From assembly GCA_027574665.1 (NCBI GenBank), contig CM050655.1, forward strand, positions 15,929,170 through 15,993,169: a stretch of DNA of 64,000 nucleotides, in the 5' to 3' direction. Every line of letters starts with the position of its first letter. The stretch's first letter is position 1. The DNA is from Rhynochetos jubatus (taxonomy: Eukaryota; Chordata; Aves; Eurypygiformes; Rhynochetidae). The notes under the pieces are model-generated. The model did not search any database. It worked only from the letters and a program-made list of their open reading frames with translations, and was not told the origin of the DNA. Made by a program: the position numbers and the translations under genes. Positions 27,401 through 40,345 of the stretch are shown here, one piece after another.

Positions 27401-28784
27401 TCATTTCACCTTGAAAACTTGGTAACACCTGTATTTGCTGATCTACGTTATACAAATAAAAGGTGCTATTCAGACACAAAGTTGACTGTCAAGTTGACTG
27501 CCTGGAAAAATTAGAGATATGTCTTCTCTCTCACAAGGCTAAGTCAAAGCTCATCTACCTAATCTTGTGGAGGTCAATTTGTTTAAATCTGTACTAGCTC
27601 CACTTTCTGACAACCTGCACTGTAAATCTCTCATTAACCAAATGATATTCAGTTTCAAATATTAATACCATGGTCTTGAAAAGGGCAACAAAAATTAAGA
27701 TAATGCTAGCCTGCTGTGTTATTTTCTCTGGAACATAAACTGTTGCTACGGTTTTGGTGATTTTAAATAACTGTTCTTAAAAGAGTGACCATGGAATGCC
27801 TTAAAATCTTTCCAACCAGCCGAGTCCATTTGTTAGTTACATGTATTTTCCTTATTTGATCATCAGAACATCAGTCTAAAAGGCATGATATCTCTGTCAA
27901 AAACATGCAACAATAAACCTCAAAATGCCTGATGTAACAGACACAGATATTCTCTGTAGCCAGTGGTAGATGGACTTATGATATAAAATGGCTGCAGCCA
28001 TCATTAGGGAAAGTTATTCAATCAACCAACACAGAGTAGAGAGACACCTTACAACCATTACGTTTGGAACAACTTAAGAGCAAAAAGTAGAATTTATCAG
28101 TCTCCTGTCTTGCTTTGGGTTGGGCTTGGTTTTGCCATCACTTTTAAAGACACTCTTACTATCAAGGGTCACCTCTCTGAAAATTGACCTCTCTAGAGAG
28201 AGGTTTTCTTGGCTTTGACAGCAATACAAACACAGGAACGCTCCCTGAGAGAGAAAGAGAGAAACCACAATAAACCGAGTTTAAGTCTGGTATTCTAACA
28301 GTTGTATTGAACAGTAAGAAAGGGGAACAAAGTGCTCTGATCTGGCCAGCATACATTAGAACACACTAGTAGGTGTCTAATGAAACAGAAATTTCGTAAA
28401 GCATTTCAGCACTTTACACAAGCACATTTCTAATTACATTTTGGATATTCGTTCTGGGACGCCCCATAGCCCTTACTTACTTTTGAATGACATAAGAGCT
28501 GTGTAAAAGCAGTAGTTTTGCTTATTATGCAAGACAATATTTTTAAAATACTAACTGGTGGGAAATATATTGCTATAAGTAGTAGTAAGCCTTATGTTCA
28601 TGGAGACAGAATAGAATTTTGATAAGACAAGCCAGATATTGGAAAGATATTAGGACTGGTAAGCTGTTTTTCTGGATTTAGTTAAAATTTCATCGGCACT
28701 GTGGGTAACATTTCTAGTTTTGTAGCTGAGGTTTCAAACAATGAAATGTTTTGTTTTACACAAGTCAAGGAGCTAAATCACTTA
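18405..28784. other. Long non-coding stretch
   Basis: About 10 kb without a supported gene or recognised mobile element. The longest frame is 103 codons at 22176-22487 on the plus strand; it has no recognisable domain, and an overlapping minus-strand frame is also open, so I treat it as chance. Minor features are a T14 run at 23674-23687 and a hairpin at 27124-27148. Confidence 0.6.
27124..27148. repeat. Perfect 9-bp inverted repeat
   Basis: CTTCTACTG (27124-27132) pairs with CAGTAGAAG (27140-27148) across the seven-base loop TCTTAAG. No flanking T-run or gene end gives it a role. Confidence 0.85.
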
Positions 28785-28813
28785 CAAAACACTTATCAAA
28801 AATAAGTGTTTTG
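28785..28813. repeat. Perfect 12-bp inverted repeat with 5-base loop
   Basis: CAAAACACTTAT (28785-28796) pairs exactly with ATAAGTGTTTTG (28802-28813) around CAAAA. It is the tightest hairpin I found in the window. Short palindromes can arise by replication template switching; no RNA gene is implied. Confidence 0.9.
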
Positions 28814-29649
28814 AGCCAATGCTGCTCCACGTAACACACTGCTTTGGGACTGAAAATGAAATCACTCATTCAGAATATAAGTGGGTAAAAAAGCAAGCTC
28901 TGCAGAGTTTTCAAAATGCTGCTGCTTTCTGGGTTTGAAGCTAAGCTCACTATTTATGAGAAATCATAGTAGAACATAAAGTTTTGAAACAACACAATTG
29001 CAAAGTGTCATTGTTTTACCTTGTGTAAAATGGTGGGTTTTTCACTACAAGGACATTGGCAAGTAATTAAAGAATACATGTATTAAAAAAAATGTTTAGC
29101 ATTCAATCACACAAGACTTTTTGAGCCATGTGAAAGGTGCTTAGCATGAAGTTCCCTGAATTTGATAGGAAACAAAATTGCTTGGCATTTAACCGAAACT
29201 GGCCAATGAATGCTTTCAATACTCAACTCCGGAATTTGGGAAAGACAGTGAAGTCAATGAAAATTCATTTGAATAGGCTTTAAATCAGAACAGGAGTCAA
29301 AAAGATAGATGACTAAACTTGATTAATTTCTTCATTTCTATGCAACTAACAGTACTAAACAGTCTCCCTGCTAATATTTAAACTTAAATGAGTGACTTAT
29401 TCTGTGTGCGATCCCCAGGAGATTAATCAAGAAAACAATAGAAGAATTGAAAACAGTCATCTCTCCTACAATCTTATCAGAAGTTATAAATTTACAAAAC
29501 TTTCACATTATGCCCATACTACTGTAACGAAAGCTTTAAAAAATGATCTGATCAGACTCTCCCAAGTTAGAATGGTGTTTTCGCCTAACTTCAGTGTCTT
29601 AGTATGCCGTATGATTCCAAGCAAGCAGCTACGTACAGTTTTCCCCATT

Positions 29650-30540
29650 TAGTCCTATGAATTAGTGTCTGTGATTTTATCTACATCTCCTCCTTTGTGC
29701 ATGCAAGTGTGTGTGTTGTCATGCCCCAAGCAGTTCTGTGGAGTTCTCAGGGTTGAAGCAGCTCTTTTATTGTAATCAGTTTTCATTACAGTCCTTTGAT
29801 CTCTCTCCATTCTTTGTATACAACACTTCATCACCTTTATTTTCTGTCATAATTGCATGTGAAAGATTTCTCCTTTGATAGACCCTGAATGCCAAATCAG
29901 TATCGAAAAGAGTGTTGAAAAGTGTCATGTGCTCTGTCTGCTTTAGAAGGCATCCCATACACCTGTGGAAGACAAACAATTTTTCAGTGATATGACATAT
30001 CTATCATCCGTCCACAGGATATGAGCTGTTCTGTCTGCTTAATAGCAAGGGGCTATGCATAGCAAAATAGTAACTGCTGAAAGAAATGTGTAGCACATTG
30101 CAAACTGTCTGGCAGCCCTCCCTAAGCCTCATCTCATTCTGGCCTGCTGATAATTCACAGACTGTGTTCCCGTGCGCTCATCACTCCGGCAGTAAGAGTG
30201 GCTAGATGGGGCCCCCCGTCTCTGCTCCCTGTCACACTGTCATTCAGGTGTGTCTGTCTGCCATCACCTGCTGACAGAGCCACATGTGTCTCAATTACAG
30301 AATAGGCCTCCACTCGCACTGCTGATGAAGATGTTCTATCTGTACTGGCTAATAGCATTCTCCCTTAAAGATGTGTCTTTTGGGGCTTGGGAAAACAGAC
30401 ACCAGGTGAAGTCTGTGGGCTGCTACAGAATAATACTTCTCACCATAGTTTTGGTAACAAATTATCAGTGGCCGGTCATTTGCTCTACAATTCCTAGCCT
30501 CTGCCATCCCTTGCAATGGTAAAATACAGTGAAGCGGTAT
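29650..30540. promoter_or_regulatory. Candidate enhancer-like block with an E-box cluster
   Basis: This block is richer in GC and CpG than its surroundings (notably 30120-30330) and has no simple repeats. It contains CACCTG at 29960-29965, CAGGTG at 30245-30250, CACCTG at 30265-30270 directly followed by CTGACAG (MEIS/TGIF-like), CACATGTG at 30281-30288, and CAGGTG at 30403-30408. Further left are TCCTTTGATC and TCCTTTGATAG (TCF/LEF-like) and CATAATTGCATG (POU/homeobox-like). CAGGTG/CACCTG is the E-box class bound by ZEB/SNAI and some bHLH factors. The frames crossing the block (67 and 90 codons) resemble no protein. The call is inference from motif density and composition; the boundaries are approximate. 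Confidence 0.45.
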
Positions 30541-32989
30541 GAGGATTTTTTTCCACCACCACTCTTCTTCAGTGTGAGAACAAGTAATTAAGCAGCAAAA
30601 CTGGAATATCTGATATGCTACAATGTCAAATTAATTTATTCCTCCTTTATATTACAAAATCCATTCATTTTTATAATGGAGAATATTTTTAACAGTAGTG
30701 ATAATATCCATATTCAGCCTATTGGGGAAAAAAAAAAAAGGCTACAAGAAGGGAAAATTGTTGAAAGATTATTATGTTAGATATATCATTGTTACGTAGA
30801 TATTTCACATAACCAAAGAGGGTAACACTCAGCAGTGTTTGACTAGCAATGATACATAAATTATTATTGTCTATATGCCAGATTTTCCTTTTCTTGTTTT
30901 AGATCGCTTGGGGATTCAAGTTTTGATACTTATATGTGCATCAGGAAGCATCATGTTACAAGGATTTATATTTAGAAGTGATCTCTGCACTAGAATTATG
31001 CAGAATATGAAAAAATCAATATACAACCACAGTCTGCAGGACCAAGGTTTAGAAGAACAGTATAACATTAATGTTATTACAGTTATTACTAATAGTAGTA
31101 GCAATAAGGTGTTATGCAGTTTAGAAGTGCTCAGGATAAAATGTGAGGTTTCATTCTCACACAAGGTAGGTTATTAGGTAAGATCTTTCATGTATCTATG
31201 AAATACTGTAGTACATAAGCAGAAATAATTTTTATGCAGTCTTAGCTAAAAACCCAGGAATGAGAAATGAGCACTATGGAAAGAAAGGAATTTGCAAGCA
31301 GCAATTTCTATTGTTAACAAAGTTACGCCTCGATCTCTTGAAGTTATAAAAAATAAATAAATAAATAAATAAATCACAATGGTATATTGTCATGATAACA
31401 TCAGGCTGTAAAGCCCAATAACTAAGTTGCTACTTGTGCTGGGGTTCTCAGTTACCATTTAGAGCTTTCCATTTGGAGTAATAGGTATCTACTTCGGAGA
31501 CTGAAGCAACTAATATCCTCGTCTTTATAGAGCACGTATAGAAAAACAGGAATTCTGTCTGAGGTCCATACGCTGTCCCAGCTTAACATACAGACATTAG
31601 GCTCTTTCTCTGGTAACTAACAAAAAACCAAGCAAGTTAAGCCAACAATTTGTTCTGAAAAATAACAAATTTACAGACATAAACTAAGCTCACAAAACTT
31701 AAAAAGTAGATTTTTCTGCTATGCAGCTCAACATCCTTAGTATGTTTTCCATCTTTCTCCCTATTATTAAGAAGTCCTATGTTCAATGCTTTTTAGACCT
31801 ACCAGTTACTCCTCTTGACCAATAGCATTTTTCTCCTTCCTTTCTGACTATAAACTTCCCTTAAACAAGGAATTGTCTTCAGTTCTAGAAACACTCTTTC
31901 ATTCAGTAGGCTTTAAAATCAATAGTGCTTCCTGATTAAATCCAGATCCACATATTGAAACTTTACAGTAAAATTAAAGTAACTGCACAGATGAATACAT
32001 TTTTGTTCAGATTTCTCAACTTTCCAGCATCACAGATGATAAATGAGATCTATAGTATTTAAACCAAATAGCTTACTTCTCTGACATCACATACTGGAAT
32101 TAAAAATTATAATATGCATCAACAAGCAGCCCAACATTGAAACTAAAGCTGCAGTTATCTTTCTCTGACAGTATTACAAGGAGACATAGATGTACCTGCC
32201 ACCTATGAACAAGTAACAGAGTCCTTGATACTTACACCAGGGCACCAGTTATCGCGTGTTCAGTTCTAGTCCTCTATCAACAATCTCATTTCTGCACTTT
32301 CCCCAAACATGAACAAACCGATTGAATGAAAGAATAATTATCATAAACTAGACAATATTGATGGCTAGGCTGTCCGTCCTTGAACTCAGATGAGAGAGTT
32401 GCACAAAGTCTTTCTAGATGATGACCTTAAAACACTGGAAAGCAAGATTATTATTCAACAACGTGGAATATTTGCAAGACTGAATATAGAAATGAAACTC
32501 AAGGACAGTCATGTAGTCCCTGCCTGGATTTAATCTTTTCAAGTTTCAAGATATTAAATTAAGCTCAACTGCATCCATATACAACTAGCAGGGTGTGACA
32601 AGTGAAAGCAGAAAGTAAATCTAGTCCTCTCTCCCCCTTTTTTAATTTTTAAAAAGGCATGGTTTGTGACCTCAACTCAACAAATATGAAATTCTAAGGC
32701 TGAAATTACTTTGTAGTTAGATTTCCTGCTTCTTTATTTCTTTTCCACCCCAATGTGACCATAAACGGTGTCCTTCTAATCTGTTTCATACTCAATCCTA
32801 TTGCTAGTGTTGTCAAAGATAACTGGGCTAAACATCCAGGCAAATAAAAGTAAGAATAACCATACCATAAAGTTGAAGTCACAGTTACGAGATGTGTGGC
32901 TGCCTAAAGTGTGAAGGAATACAAGGAAGTAAAGATTTTACATGAATGGAAAGATGTTAAATCCCATCTGGCAACATCCACGCACAGAC
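30541..32989. other. Non-coding stretch with one microsatellite
   Basis: AT-rich. A 100-codon plus frame at 30875-31177 overlaps an equally open minus frame and has no recognisable domain, so I do not call it. It contains a TAAA repeat at 31348-31374. Confidence 0.6.
31348..31374. repeat. (TAAA)n microsatellite
   Basis: About six uninterrupted copies of a TAAA/AAAT unit preceded by a short A-run. Confidence 0.9.
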
Positions 32990-33131
32990 AGAATCACAGA
33001 ATGGTTTGGGTTGGAAGGGGCCATAAAGATGATCTAGTTCCAAGCCCCCTGCCATGGGCAGGGACACCCTCCACTAGACCAGGTTGCTCAAAGCCTCATC
33101 CAGCCTGGCCTTGGACACTTCCAGGGAGGGG
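32990..33131 (-). mobile_element. CR1 LINE, short 5'-truncated 3' end
   Basis: The plus strand runs from AGAATCACAGAATGGTTTGG through GGTTGGAAGGGGCCATAAAG, the CCCCTGCCATGGGCAGGGAC palindrome and GCCTGGCCTTGGACACTTCC. This is the standard antisense 3' end of avian CR1, so the element is on the minus strand. It stops abruptly after CCAGGGAGGGG, giving a copy of about 140 bases, typical of CR1's strong 5' truncation. A 107-codon plus frame at 32911-33234 spans it and is not a gene. Confidence 0.95.
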
Positions 33132-35578
33132 TCAATACAATTCACTCTGTGCAGTTCTGCACATTTTGAAAACAACTTCACTTCAAAAAAAAATTACAAA
33201 GGAAAGGAAACCCTCCAGTAATGTCAATGTTTAGGGCCTTCCTACCTCATAAAGTAGGATTAGACTCAGTAAGAACCAGAAAAAGAAGAAACTTTTCAAA
33301 GAAAAGGAAACAAAATTTCTCTGACATTGTTTATTCATTTAAATGGAAACACATGAGACTTGGACAGAATCTTTTTCCCTTTTATATTTCTCCAATTAAT
33401 CTTGTAATACATACTCTCATTTAGAGCCAAACAGTTGAGAAGTGTCTCGATTATCCTTGGGTTTTTTTCCCATAGCTCACACGTGTCTCTCTATCAACAA
33501 TTTCTCAAGACTGGAAGACGAGCCTCCGTTTTGTTAGTGTTTTCTAGTGTCTTTAAGGCAGAAAAATTTCTGACTCTACCTTTTAGCAACATTAAAGCAC
33601 CAAAGAATATTTAACAGTTTCAGTTTTGACCTCTGTAAGCTATATTTATATCCAAAAATATTAGAGAAAAAGCAACTGTCAGCAATATTTGTAACAGCAA
33701 TTGAGAAGATTTCATATTTTACATAAAATAATTGTTTATTCATATTAATGATTAAACTCCTTAGTAGAATACAAAAATGTAATAGAAAACAGTTATAGAC
33801 TTTTAAAAGTTAAGACCTGAGCAGACAAGACAAAAAAGGAGAAAGAAAACAGAGGTAGACATTGAATAAATCATTTGTCCAAGGCTACGGAACTGGTCAA
33901 AGGCAGAAATGTGAACTGGAAACCATTCCCCTAGCTTTCCAACACAGTTCTTGACTACCAAACTACCCTGAGTTTTTAAGTCTGACATAAAAAAAGTTCT
34001 CCAATGGTAAATTAGTATTAACCTTGTTGCCAAAAATCTATGGAACTCCTAATCCTGGCACTTTGCAATTACTTCAAGTACTCTGCATGTACATGTGTGT
34101 GCATGTAGCTGTAACCTGGTGCCTCTTGGCTAAACATGGGTGTTGTCTCACACTTCCATAGGATGAGAGAACTGTAAAGCAAAGCTGAACAAGACTGTCA
34201 CCCTCGGGTCACAGGAGTTGACACTCTTGATTATGCTAGAGGATACCCAGAGTGCATCTGCTGACACTGCGTAAATCATTGTTATTTATTTTTTAAAAAC
34301 ACTTCATAAATAATTTTAACATGAAAAATGTTCCCTATGAGACAAACACTTCAGGAAAAAGCTGACATATTAGAATGATTGCATTTTTTTAAAAATTTAT
34401 TCACCTCAGCACCATGTATTCAGTGTGATGTAACTTGAGTTATGGGCTCATCTCTCTCCTAATACACCTTTCTCAGTGCAAAGAAATGCCAATATTGCAT
34501 ATTGGTGCTGATGTAATAAACCCAACTAAGAAAACAGAGTCTATAAGAAATGAAAGGATCCATAACTGCATAGCACATTTAAAAGAATAATAAATCTGTG
34601 AATACAGACTTCATGTACCTTGACTCCAAAGCAAGACCCATAGAGACATCAGTAGAGCAGAACAATGTGTAAAAAAAACTCAGTATCACATACTACTCCT
34701 TCAACTTAATGTTTATGGACATGTTCATGTATGATAGCATTATATCTTTTCTCTACCCCAAAAGATCAGACATGCATTTGACCATCTCCATGTTCCTTAC
34801 AGTCAAATCCCATCATGTTGTGATGCCAGAAGTCCAGCAGCATTTCACAAGAGATTTCTAGCTGTTAGGATACTATATACTTTCATAAGATTATTATCAA
34901 GAAACATCTTCTGGTAACTGACATCGAGGAAAAAAAAAAATTCTTTCAAACTGTTACCTTGCTAAAACTAACAGTGCTCTGTTAATGAATCAAGTTATCA
35001 GAAAGTTGGTATGATCTCATCTAAGAGACTGCCTGTGCATGCCATAGGCTGAGGTACTGCATATTATAAATTCAGGTTAGATGAATTAATTGTATTCACA
35101 TCTCTACAGAGATTTTATCTCTTACTTCTAGTATATTAAAATATCAAAGACTCTAACATCATTTGCCTTCTTGGGCTGCTAGAAGTCTACCTGAAAGACA
35201 GGCCTAGTCTTGTGTAAATTATACACTCAAAACCTTAATGAAAAGTCAATAGCTTTGCTTTCTTGCAGTAGGAGACTTACCTGCCTGAAGACCAATTTCA
35301 TTTGGCATGCCAGGAAAACTTCCCTAAATAAGAATTCTTATTTTCAGGACATTGCTACTAAAAATAGGTATGAAATATATCAGCATTCAGGCTGGCAAAA
35401 TAATTATTTAAGTGCTAGACTTTTATTCTGGAAAAGCAAATGTTCTTCCATAATACCATAGTAAAACTCATTTTGTTTATCTCATTCAAGCTGACTTATA
35501 ATTCAGAGGAAGAGAGAGTTGTACCTAGTGCATGTGAAAACAAGAAAATAGCATGAGGTACAGAAGCAATCTTTGTCC

Positions 35579-35633
35579 TTAAAAAAACCCAAACAAACAA
35601 ACCCAAAACTCCAAACACCCCAACAAAAAACCC
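35579..35633. repeat. A/C-rich low-complexity tract
   Basis: A-runs separated by CC/CCC and (AAAC)n. Third tract of this texture in the window, after 272-345 and 11918-11991. Confidence 0.7.
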
Positions 35634-36252
35634 ATGGCATTGTGAAATGTTTTATTTTTAAACATAAAACCTAAACAGTTACACTGTACAGAAAAGAAAT
35701 ACAAAGATATTGTGCAATAGAGTCTACTGTATCACCATACTTTATTTTAAACAGAAAAGTTTCTCACCACTCATATTTTCCTTCTAAGTAAGGATTCTCT
35801 GTATTCAACACACAGATTTCCCAACTGAAACATGCAAAAAGCAATCTGTAACCACTGATCTACTGCTTCAGCTGGAGCTGTAATCCGCCTAAGTTAGCCA
35901 GAAGCAGACTGACCTGTCATACTCTCAACACAATTTCAGCTTGCTGAAATTTTTTGAAAGACATTCAATTTGGCAATAACAATAGAATGAAGTAATAGGT
36001 TTATTCATTTATATACAGGTTTGAATAAGAGAGCATAACCTCTTCCTAGCTCTGTTATCAAAGACCTATCTCAGTGGATATTATGTTCACTCGGTAGGAT
36101 CTTTGCTCATGCTGAGAGCCATAAAAATGTCAGCTATGACACAGGCCAGGAATGCTCAAACTCTGTTCAGTGGATGAGTACTGGACCATATTGTTTCACC
36201 CAGTGAAGGTATTAGCTGTAACTTAAACTTCAGACCTCACCTATGTGTTATA

Positions 36253-36273
36253 TTCATGATTATGAATCATGAA
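36253..36273. repeat. Perfect 9-bp inverted repeat
   Basis: TTCATGATT (36253-36261) pairs with AATCATGAA (36265-36273) around ATG. Confidence 0.85.
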
Positions 36274-37149
36274 CATATGACTCCAGTCACAACATCAGTC
36301 AACAGAAAAGTCACTTACACGTCCAAGTTAACAGAGCTGATTGTGACAATACTTCAATCCTGCAGTAATCTCTCTGAATGCACCTCTCAAAGAAGCACTT
36401 CACTTTCAAGGCACAGAAAAACAGAAAATCTTGATTCAAACCTCTAGCAAGTAATGGAATTAGTCAGACACTATAGTATAAAAAAAAAAAAAAAAATACA
36501 ACAATGGCTACTGCACCAAAGATAGTGTGACACCTTGAGTTCCTTCAAACAGCTAGAACATATATCTTTTCTAAATATTACCTTCTCAAAAAGTCTCTCC
36601 AGAATAGTTGTGCTGATATCATGAAATCATGAGTGAGAAGGAAGAGGGTCAGAAAGACTTTGTATATGCAAGAAAGGTGTGAACAGTGCCAGTGTTTTAA
36701 AAAACCAAAGATTAAACTTCTAATTTTAGGACTGCTTCATAAACAGAAAGGAGCTGGAAAGAAAATGTTAAAAACTCCCACATCATAAGAAATCAAAACA
36801 AAAAACAGATTCCAAGACTTGTGTATACAAAATACTAATAAACACAGGAGTGGGACCTTTAAAGAGAAGAGGAACTGCCTCCAACTAAATAGCAGCAATT
36901 TAAATCCCTGCTTCTGCCTGATAAGGTACAAACTATCCAGCTAAGCTGTCCAGAGATGAAACTAAAAAACCTGACACTGGCAGAGTCTCTGGGTTTAACA
37001 AAGCTTCTTCATTAATTATCTAGACACTGGCACTGCTACTGTGGACTCCCAACTACACAGAGCAAGAAAAAGTCATTTGGCCACAAGCACTTGAAGGTTG
37101 GAAAAAAAAAGAAAAAAATAAAAAAGCCACATTTCACTGGATGCAGCAT

Positions 37150-37830
37150 TTGTATGCTTATCTACGGGTTTTTAATGTCACTTTACAGTTAATAATTAGC
37201 CCTCCTCTGGCCTGCACAAAGAGTGCCACTGAGACAAAGGAAAACGTTAAGTGTGTTAGCTATACTTGCCACTGGTATAAATAGTCAAAGGGATGATTAA
37301 TGAATGAGGGGGAGAATTAAACAGAGCAGTGAACAAAGACAAAGCCCGTTTGCTTGGCTGCCCACAAACCAAGACAAGCTGCATCCATAAAGAAACTACA
37401 GAAAGTGACAAACAAAAAATCAGCTTAATAGACAGCTCATGAAGACTTTATTTAACCCCACATTATGACAGCCTCAGCGCTTTATTAACACTCTGACATG
37501 TTAAGATGCCAGGGTCATTTGAGGCTAAAACACACATTTGTTGGGGGGAAAGGCAGAGAAAAAAATGCACATTTTTGTGCCACAGAAAGAAAAACAGAGA
37601 AGGCCCAAATAACTTAAACAACACCCTTCAGTTCTCCTTTGTGGAGCATGCCAAAATCGACATTTTTAAAGAGTTGTTTAGAGATGTCAAACAAAGCAGA
37701 TGAAGCACTAACACAAGCGGCCCAGGAGAAGTAGCTTGACAGGCCTTATCCTTCTCTTCAAATGGCTACATTCTAGACAGACGCCTTTCAGATTAAAAAA
37801 AATTGTGACGGCTTTTAAATTTAAAGCAAG
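37150..37830. promoter_or_regulatory. Strongest candidate conserved enhancer-like block
   Basis: About 680 bases free of simple repeats and mobile elements, with mixed composition against AT-rich flanks. Motifs seen include TAATTA (37193-37198), TCAAAGG (from 37285, TCF/LEF-like), TGATTAATGA (37294-37303), AACAAAG (37332-37338, SOX-like), and TGACAG (37466-37471, MEIS-like). There are also three TTTATT-type CDX/HOX-like sites, in CTTTATTTAAC and CTTTATTAAC and as CATAAAG near 37387-37394. The dense homeobox/SOX/TCF/MEIS mixture is typical of vertebrate developmental enhancers. The only long frame (65 codons at 37506-37703) has no recognisable product. Conservation itself is not visible in one sequence, so this is inference. 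Confidence 0.45.
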
Positions 37831-40273
37831 TTATACTGGCTTTTTTCCCTTTACATGAGGTAATGAACACTCCCAGCTACTCTCCACAGTTTACTTCAGA
37901 TACCCAATATCTTAGATAAACGTCTGTGATTTCTGAATGAAAAACCCTGCAAGAAAGTTGATAAACACAGTAATCCAGCACCTTTATTGCTTATGCTATT
38001 TTCAAACTCTGACTTTAATACAGAGAAATTAAATATATACTTTAATTTGAGTTACCTTGACTTTTTTTAAGGTAAAGGTTTGGGGTTTTTTTAGATAAGT
38101 AGTAACTTCCACAAATAATCTGTTTCCCCTCATCAGCTGCCCAATGCACTGGACAAATCTAATAAACCTCTAACAAAACTGGATATACAGCAGAGTACAG
38201 TAAACGTTGAAAAGAAAACCGCAGTGAAAAGCCCACAACACATGAACAAGTGCCATAATAACATAGGGGAAAAAAAAAAGAGAACTTTTTCTCCAGCTTA
38301 CAATAAGTAATGTCATAAGTAGCCACATCTCCTACCAAGACAACACAGTATGTAAATATATTGTTGTTACTGACAAATGACAACAAAAGCTTATTGTTGC
38401 TATGGATTCAATATTTTATATCCCAGCAATGTCAAAAAAATTCTTTACTTTTTTCATACAGTTATATAACTTATTTATTAGATAACTAAACTGATCTACA
38501 GGCTTTTTTACTGAATTTCATGTTTTTAGCAGAGATATTCTTATCCTCTCAAATCATCATTAATATTCCTTTAAGCTTCCTGTCCATGTTTTTTTCACCA
38601 CACAATACCATCCTCTCATCCACCCTCCTACTGCATAGCTTCTTTACGTATGCTTCACTGCTTGATTTTCTCACTGCAATGTCTGTGAAAATAAGCTGGA
38701 ACAGAAAGACATTCTATATTACTTAAATTCTGGTCTCTACCATAATGTAACACACCCAAAGCTGATACCTCTATGACTGGCAAATAATGCCCCTTCTAAT
38801 AAACAGCTTGATGATCTGAAAACCGAACATGCTCAAAACATAAGGCAAGATCATGCCCAAAAAGCATTCCTCATTATCTGCTAAAGATCCTCATCTTCCT
38901 CTGTCAGAACAAACCTTTTCAGGCTTCTACTTTCACTTCCATCAAATATATGCCATCTCCATGATATATACATCTTCTCCATCAACTGCATAATATCTCC
39001 TAAGTCACAAAGCAAAACTTTGCTTCAAACTCCATTCAAGAGAGAACTGCGACTCTGTTTTGAGAAGTACCAATAGCAATCCACAACTGTCAGGGCAACT
39101 GGTAGAGAAAACTATGTAAATTTTCCAATTTGAGGGATTCATTTTTATTCCTAAATGTTAGTAAAGTTGAAGTAATACGAGAATTACTAAAATACAATTT
39201 GCACTTTTCCACCATGCATTCAAGATGGTGCTTTTTGAAAACCCATAAAGAGCCCTAGGGAAAGACATTTAGTATATGAACTAACCAGAGAAGCATATGA
39301 CCCCTGTCCTCTTCCCTCCCTTTTCCAAGGCATGGCAAAATTCCTTATACCAACATGCTGTCACTGGGTGAAACCTTCAGATAACTGCTTATTGCAAAAT
39401 ACTTCATCGAGCAACTGAATTTGCATTCATGAGTCCAAATCTGATGTTATCTGGACCTGCTTATACACTGCAAGAAATTCTGAATTTACTGAGGGCATTG
39501 AAAGGAGAGAACTCTCCCTTACCAAGCCCAAATTCTGCCAAGTTTCAACACTTTTTTTTTCAGTTATTTCCTGTATAAAAAAAAAAAAAATGCAATTACA
39601 TTTTGGACAGTTAGAACAATTATTTTCTTTAATATGTTATATTTTTAGAAATAATTCCAAGACAATTTTCTAATTAAACTTCAGTAACTAACTGCTCTAG
39701 ATTTCTTTGAAATTATTATATGTTATGTATACTCTGAGCTAAAAGCCCTCTTGGTACATATCCCAAAATACAGAACATACTATGTAACAGAAACATCGTA
39801 GAATTTGCTTGAGCCTTCCACCTTTTGAGTTCCTAGCCCAGTTCTAATGGAATATCAAAGTTGGGCAGATCTTATTTCAATGTATACCTTTCAGAATTAG
39901 CTTCTTCTCTTGCCCACTGCAATTTTTTTAAAAAGCTTTGATATAAAATTTGAAATGCGAGGGAGAGGAATTTAAGGGTGGTTCTCCAGATGTCCTAAGA
40001 GATGAGAGACAGCTTGAGGAAGTGTTCGGTATCAGTTCTCACACATCTCAACATACTTCTTTACTCTAGGAATTCAACGAAAAGTCATCATCTGAGTAAC
40101 TAAGAGGTATCAACTTCAACAGTGAAATCTCCCAGTGTTCAAGTGTGATCTCTACAGGTAACTGCCACATGCAATCGCATATCCACATCTAGGATGTGCA
40201 GGCATTTTTAGTCCTTTGTCTTTCTTGCAACTGCCAATAAACTCACTGCTGATCTCCTGTACTGCCCTATCGC
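37831..40273. other. Non-coding stretch
   Basis: AT-rich with short A/T runs (for example A14 near 39578-39591). No gene, RNA or repeat family recognised. Confidence 0.65.
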
Positions 40274-40345
40274 TCATAGAATCACAGAAACATAGAGGCA
40301 GACAAGACATATTAGGTCATCTAGTCCATATCTCTGCCAGTGTCT
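40274..40345 (-). mobile_element. Old, diverged CR1-type 3' remnant
   Basis: The plus strand starts CATAGAATCACAGAAACATAG and continues to AGGTCATCTAGTCCATATCT and CTGCCAGTG. The tail, and GGTCATCTAGTCC followed by CTGCC, match the general antisense CR1 3' end, but GGTTGGAAGGGACC is degraded to GGCAGACAAGACAT. This suggests an older CR1 lineage than the copies at 3761 and 32990. The right boundary is approximate. Confidence 0.7.

Larger units (their letters stand above)
33132..37149. other. Non-coding stretch
   Basis: No supported gene. It contains an A/C-rich tract at 35579-35633, a hairpin at 36253-36273 and an A17 run at 36480-36496. Frames reach about 83 codons and show no domain. Confidence 0.6.

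Noticed and set aside
30875..31177. 100-codon plus frame
   Set aside because: Overlapped by an open minus frame of similar length. No recognisable domain, and its composition is the same as the flanks.
32911..33234. 107-codon plus-strand open frame
   Set aside because: Much of it is antisense CR1 3' end, so the frame is a repeat artefact.
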